Of a stretch of DNA of 20,604 bases, positions 17,064-20,604 are shown one piece after another. Position 1 is the stretch's first letter. Each line of letters starts with the position of its first letter. The position numbers were made by a program, and so were the translations under genes. The notes beneath the pieces were generated by a model, which was not told the origin of the DNA, did no database searches, and saw only the letters and a list, made by a program, of their open reading frames with translations. The DNA comes from CAJUPY01 sp051871275. Its GTDB lineage: Bacteria > Bacteroidota > Bacteroidia > Bacteroidales > Muribaculaceae. The stretch is taken from the NCBI GenBank assembly GCA_051871275.1, contig JBJECR010000025.1, positions 1-20,604 of the forward strand, written 5' to 3'.

Positions 17064-18959
17064 ATGATACATTTTACTCTTAAATCGGCTTTCCTGGCGT
17101 TCGCCTTTTGCCTTCCATCTTTTGTATCTGCTCAAGCGTTTGATTTTGAGATAGATGGCATGTATTACAAGTTCAATGAAGATGGTAAAAGTGTAGCTGT
17201 TGCACCATGTAGCAATTACAGAGATTCTTACAGTGGTGATGTGGTAATTCCAAGTACTGTTACATACAATTCTACCACTTACAATGTTTCATCCATTAGT
17301 GATTGGGCGTTTTATAACTGTCCGGAACTCCTTTCTATTACATTTCCACCATCTATTACTCGTGCAGTAGGTGATGGGATCTTCAAAAATTCAGAAAAAT
17401 TTGAAAGTGTTTATGTCCAAGACTTTGAAGCATGGCTAAACATTGAATTTACTGAAAATCCAATGTCTTATGCTAAGAATTTCTATGTAAATGGTGAAAC
17501 TCTTACAAGCTACGTAATTCCTAATACATTTACGGAAATTAAAAAATATGCTTTTTTAAATCTTAAGGATTTAGAGTCTATTACAATCCCTAATACAATA
17601 ACCGCTATTGGAAATTCTGCATTTTCCGGCTGTAGCAGTCTTAGGTCTGTTTCTTTACCTAATTCTGTTACATCATTAGAAAATAATGTATTTTCCGGTT
17701 GTTCTCAATTAAAGGAAGTAATATTACCTGAATCTATTACAAAGATAAGTGATGGACTTTTTTCGGAATCCGGATTTACTTCATTTACAATACCAGAGCA
17801 GGTAACTTCTATAGGTGCAAATGCTTTTTACTGTTGTCAAAATTTGAAAGAGGTTAATATGAATTCAAATGCCATAAGTGTTGGATCCTGGGCTTTCATT
17901 GCTTGTACATCTTTAGAGAAAGTAAATATTAAAGACTTTGATATATGGTGCAAAATAGAATTTAGCGATATTTATTCCAATCCTCTATATTATGCACATC
18001 ATATTTATTTAAATGGAGAAGAAATTAAGATTCCTCAACTACCAAATCAAATTACCGCCATAGGAAATGCATCGTTTGCAGGAGCAAGCTTTACTTCGCT
18101 TCGAATACCTGAAGGTGTAGATAAGATTGGAAATTCTGCGTTTTGGGGTTGCTCTGAACTTAAGTCTTTGTACATACCTGCATCTGTAACCTCAATTGGT
18201 GATAATGCTTTTGCAGGATGCAATGGATTGGAATCAATTACTGTTGATGAAAACAATGCTTATTATGATTCTCGAGACAATTGCAATGCTATTATAAACT
18301 CAACTAATAATTATTTATTGTCCGGTTGTGTCAATACGATTATACCAAATACGGTTGTTGTAATAATGTATAATGCATTTTATGATTGTGACAATCTAAA
18401 ATCTATTGATATTCCAAATTCAGTTACAGGAATCGGTTGGCAAGCTTTTTATGGTTGTAAAGGTTTAACATCCGTAGTAATACCTGATAATGTAACACTT
18501 ATTGGAAATTTTGCATTTATGGATTGTAGTAATCTTACTAATCTTACATTGGGAAGTTCTGTGTCTGAAATATATGAGGGGTGTTTTGAAAATTGTATAA
18601 ATTTATCAACGATAATAAGCAACGCTGCAACACCACCTACAATATTCTATGGTCGAATTTTTGATGGAGTTAATAAAGATGAATGTGTCCTTATTGTTCC
18701 TGATGGCTCTGTTGATGCTTATAGGGCAGCTGAAGAATGGAGCGATTTCTTGAATATTTCAGGTACTGAGAGTATTGCTGTTGATGCTGAAGAAATTTTA
18801 ATTCAAAATGGAAAAATTATGAACATCAACAATTCAACTATTGAAGTTTACTCCATTTTAGGAGCAAAAGTTTATAGTGGCAATGATTCGGTTGTCAATC
18901 TTGCTTCCGGAATGTATATCGTAAAGTCAGGAAATAAAGCCACAAAAGTAGTATTATAA
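17064..18959 (+). CDS. BspA-like leucine-rich-repeat surface protein with T9SS sorting tail
   Basis: A 631-residue secreted protein. Residues 1-23 are a signal peptide ending FVSA, then QAFDFEIDG. The mature protein starts with a conserved module (DGMYYKFNEDG, SGDVVIPSTVTYN). It then has about a dozen BspA-type (LRR_5) repeats of about 23 residues with the pattern SVTSIGxxAFxGCxxLxSVxIPN. Non-LRR inserts interrupt the array at about 117-150 and 289-320 (D-F-x-x-W-x-x-I-x-F then YA-x-x-x-Y-x-NGE) and at 395-428 (YDSRDNCNAI). The segment 522-566 (PPTIF to YRAAEEWSDF) is typical of BspA ends. Residues about 571-631 form a C-terminal sorting domain of T9SS type A (VYSILGAKVY, LASGMYIVKSGNKATKVVL). 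It is therefore a likely T9SS client attached at the cell surface. Such proteins often bind host proteins or other cells; the ligand here is unknown. Confidence 0.88.
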   Translation: MIHFTLKSAFLAFAFCLPSFVSAQAFDFEIDGMYYKFNEDGKSVAVAPCSNYRDSYSGDVVIPSTVTYNSTTYNVSSISDWAFYNCPELLSITFPPSITRAVGDGIFKNSEKFESVYVQDFEAWLNIEFTENPMSYAKNFYVNGETLTSYVIPNTFTEIKKYAFLNLKDLESITIPNTITAIGNSAFSGCSSLRSVSLPNSVTSLENNVFSGCSQLKEVILPESITKISDGLFSESGFTSFTIPEQVTSIGANAFYCCQNLKEVNMNSNAISVGSWAFIACTSLEKVNIKDFDIWCKIEFSDIYSNPLYYAHHIYLNGEEIKIPQLPNQITAIGNASFAGASFTSLRIPEGVDKIGNSAFWGCSELKSLYIPASVTSIGDNAFAGCNGLESITVDENNAYYDSRDNCNAIINSTNNYLLSGCVNTIIPNTVVVIMYNAFYDCDNLKSIDIPNSVTGIGWQAFYGCKGLTSVVIPDNVTLIGNFAFMDCSNLTNLTLGSSVSEIYEGCFENCINLSTIISNAATPPTIFYGRIFDGVNKDECVLIVPDGSVDAYRAAEEWSDFLNISGTESIAVDAEEILIQNGKIMNINNSTIEVYSILGAKVYSGNDSVVNLASGMYIVKSGNKATKVVL

Positions 18960-19001
18960 TATTTGATGAATATATAAACCAATTATCAATAATAATAAAT
19001 T

Positions 19002-20604
19002 ATGAAAAAATTACTATTCTCAATTTTGGCAATTATTGCCATTATTTCTACTTCCGCACATGATTTTGAGTTGATGGTATTTATTACAGGTATAACGATG
19101 ACGGAGTCAGTGTAAGTGTGTCGTATAGGGGCTATTCATACAATAATTATACAAATGAATATTCAGGTGACGTAGTTATTCCAAGTAATGTAACATACAG
19201 CGGCAAAATTTATTCCGTCACTTCTATTGGTGATTCTGCATTTGAGGGTTGCTCTAGATTGATTTCTGTTACTATTCCCAATTCTGTAACTTTTATTGAT
19301 TATCATGCATTTAAAGATTGCTACGGATTGACTTCTGTTACTATTCCAAATTCCGTAACCTATATTGGAGGAGGTGCATTTTACGACACACCATTTTACA
19401 ATAATATGCCGGATGGAGTAATTTATTTAGGTTCCGTATTGTATAGATACAGGGGGACTATGCCTGATAATTGCAAAATAGATATTAAAGAAGGAATTAT
19501 TACAATAAGTCCTAGTGCATTTTCCGGTTGCTCCGGATTGACTTCCATTACAATACCTAATTCCGTCAATACTATTGAGGGTAGTGCATTTTCCGGTTGC
19601 TCCGGATTGACTTCCGTTACAATTCCTAATTCCGTCACTACTATTGGTCATTATGCATTTTCCGGTTGCTCCGGATTGATTTCAATTACAATTCCTAATT
19701 CCGTCACTTCTATTGGTGGTGGCGTATTTTCCGGTTGCAGTGGATTGAGTATAATAGTAGTATCTAACGAAAATCCTACATTTGATTCTAGACGTGATTG
19801 CAATGCGATTATTAATACATCAACCAACGTTCTTATTGCGGGATGCAAAAATACTATAATCCCAAATTCCGTCACTTCTATTGGTGATAGTGCATTTTCC
19901 AATTGCAGCGGATTGACTTCCATTACAATTCCTAATTCCGTCACTTCTATTGAGGGTAGTGCATTTTCCGGTTGCTCCGGATTGACTTCCGTTACAATTC
20001 CTAATTCCGTCACTTCTATTGGTGGTGGCGTATTTTCCGGTTGCAGCGGATTGACTTCCATTACAATTCCTAATTCCGTCACTTCTATTGGTTATATGGC
20101 ATTTGAAAGTTGCTCCGGATTGACTGAAGTTGAAATATCAGATATTGCTGCTTGGTGTATTATTAGCTTCGGTGATGGTAGTTCTAATCCTCTTATTTAT
20201 GCAAAACATCTATATTTAAATGGTAATGAAGTCAGAAATCTCGTTATTCCTAATTCCGTCAGTTCTATTGGTAGTTATGCATTTTGCGGTTGCAGCGGAT
20301 TAACTTCCATTACTATTCCTAATTCCGTCACTTCTATTGGTAAATGGGCATTTGAGGAATGCTCCGGATTGACTTCTGTTACTATTCCTAATTCCGTCAC
20401 TTCTATTGGTGATTGGGCATTTTCAGGTTGCAATGGATTAACATCAGTTACTATTGGCAATTCCGTCACTACTATTGGTTATGCAGCATTTTCACGTTGC
20501 TCCGGATTGAATTCAGTTATTATTCCAAATTCCGTCACTTCTATTGGTAGTGAAGTATTTTGCCGTTGCTACGGATTGACTTCCATTACTATCCCTAATT
20601 CCGT
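19002..20604 (+). pseudogene. Second BspA-like LRR protein, frameshifted after the signal peptide and cut by the window end
   Basis: The ATG at 19002 encodes a clear signal peptide (MKKLLFSILAIIAIISTSA) and HDFE, then enters a wrong frame and stops at 19113-19115 after 37 residues. From base 19070 another frame reads VDGIYYRYNDDG, the same module that follows the signal peptide in the neighbouring gene. That frame is open to base 20604, so one base is missing near 19070-19071. The downstream frame encodes about 15 LRR_5 repeats, with three non-LRR inserts: GVIYLGSVLYRYRGTMP near 19420, the YDSRRDCNAI type near 19780, and the WCIISF...YLNG type near 20150. As written, no exported product can be made from this ATG. 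It may be a true pseudogene, a sequencing error, or a reversible switch; no homopolymer lies at the site. It begins 42 bases after the first BspA gene. Confidence 0.8.
19214..20604 (+). repeat. Near-identical 69-base repeats encoding LRR units
   Basis: The coding repeats are unusually similar as DNA. The core TCCGTCACTTCTATTGG recurs about every 69 bases, as do variants of GCATTTTCCGGTTGCTCCGG and ACAATTCCTAATTCCGTC. Units at 19574 and 19949, and at 19712 and 20018, are near copies of each other. Their offsets (375 and 306 bases) differ by one 69-base unit, which suggests a duplicated block that later lost a unit. The first BspA gene shows the same protein pattern but far less DNA identity. 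The array continues past the window end. Confidence 0.85.

Noticed and set aside
19002..19115. Programmed -1 ribosomal frameshift
   Set aside because: A -1 slip would restore the frame, but there is no X-XXY-YYZ slippery heptamer and no obvious downstream pseudoknot. A simple deletion is more economical.
19423..20469. Several antisense open frames, the longest 143 residues
   Set aside because: They are produced by the 69-base coding repeats read backwards and show the same period. The sense frame has clear LRR homology.
19214..20604. Regular direct repeats resembling a CRISPR array
   Set aside because: The period and sequence are explained by LRR codons; there are no unique spacers of constant length and no cas genes.
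16700..20604. Diversity-generating retroelement acting on the repeat proteins
   Set aside because: No reverse transcriptase, accessory gene or template/variable repeat pair with adenine-specific differences is visible in the window.

Overview
The window looks like chromosomal DNA of a Bacteroidales bacterium. It is AT-rich, several intergenic spaces carry the Bacteroidetes-type promoter (TTTG, about 20 bases, TAnnTTTG), the type IX secretion (T9SS) gene porQ is present, and BspA-like leucine-rich-repeat surface proteins occur, one with a T9SS sorting tail. I cannot name a genus. No tRNA, rRNA or CRISPR array was seen.

Layout. (1) 1-~613: no convincing complete gene. It holds the last codons of an unknown gene, a dense run of large inverted repeats (50-375), and at 479-488 a GTACCTTTGC sequence matching the GTAnnTTTGC core used by CTnDOT-family integrative elements. 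It reads like the edge of an integrated mobile element. (2) ~626-2632: an RND efflux permease missing its N-terminal third, so the element edge and a broken gene adjoin. (3) 2717-4144, minus strand: an exported GH13 alpha-amylase-like enzyme. (4) 4262-6645: UDP-glucuronate 4-epimerase and UDP-glucose 6-dehydrogenase, together the route UDP-glucose to UDP-glucuronate to UDP-galacturonate for surface polysaccharide. (5) 6728-12675: a tight seven-gene run, porQ, cmk, ispH, a small lipoprotein gene, pyrK, pyrD and an nhaC-type antiporter, with gaps of at most 9 bases or short overlaps. (6) 12665-16526, minus strand: uvrB followed by an overlapping YgiQ-type radical SAM gene. (7) ~16675-17010: a strong promoter, about 300 bases of stem-rich non-coding sequence, and a stem followed by six T. 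This is a good candidate for a structured RNA. (8) 17064-20604: two tandem BspA-like genes. The first is intact with a signal peptide and T9SS tail. The second has a one-base frameshift just after its signal peptide, consists largely of near-identical 69-base repeats, and runs off the window end.

Functional themes. PorQ belongs to the T9SS surface-attachment machinery, and the first BspA-like protein is a probable T9SS client. The seven-gene run otherwise combines nucleotide metabolism (Cmk, PyrK, PyrD), isoprenoid synthesis (IspH) and ion homeostasis (NhaC). The least explained parts are the hairpin-rich left edge and the structured RNA region upstream of the BspA genes.
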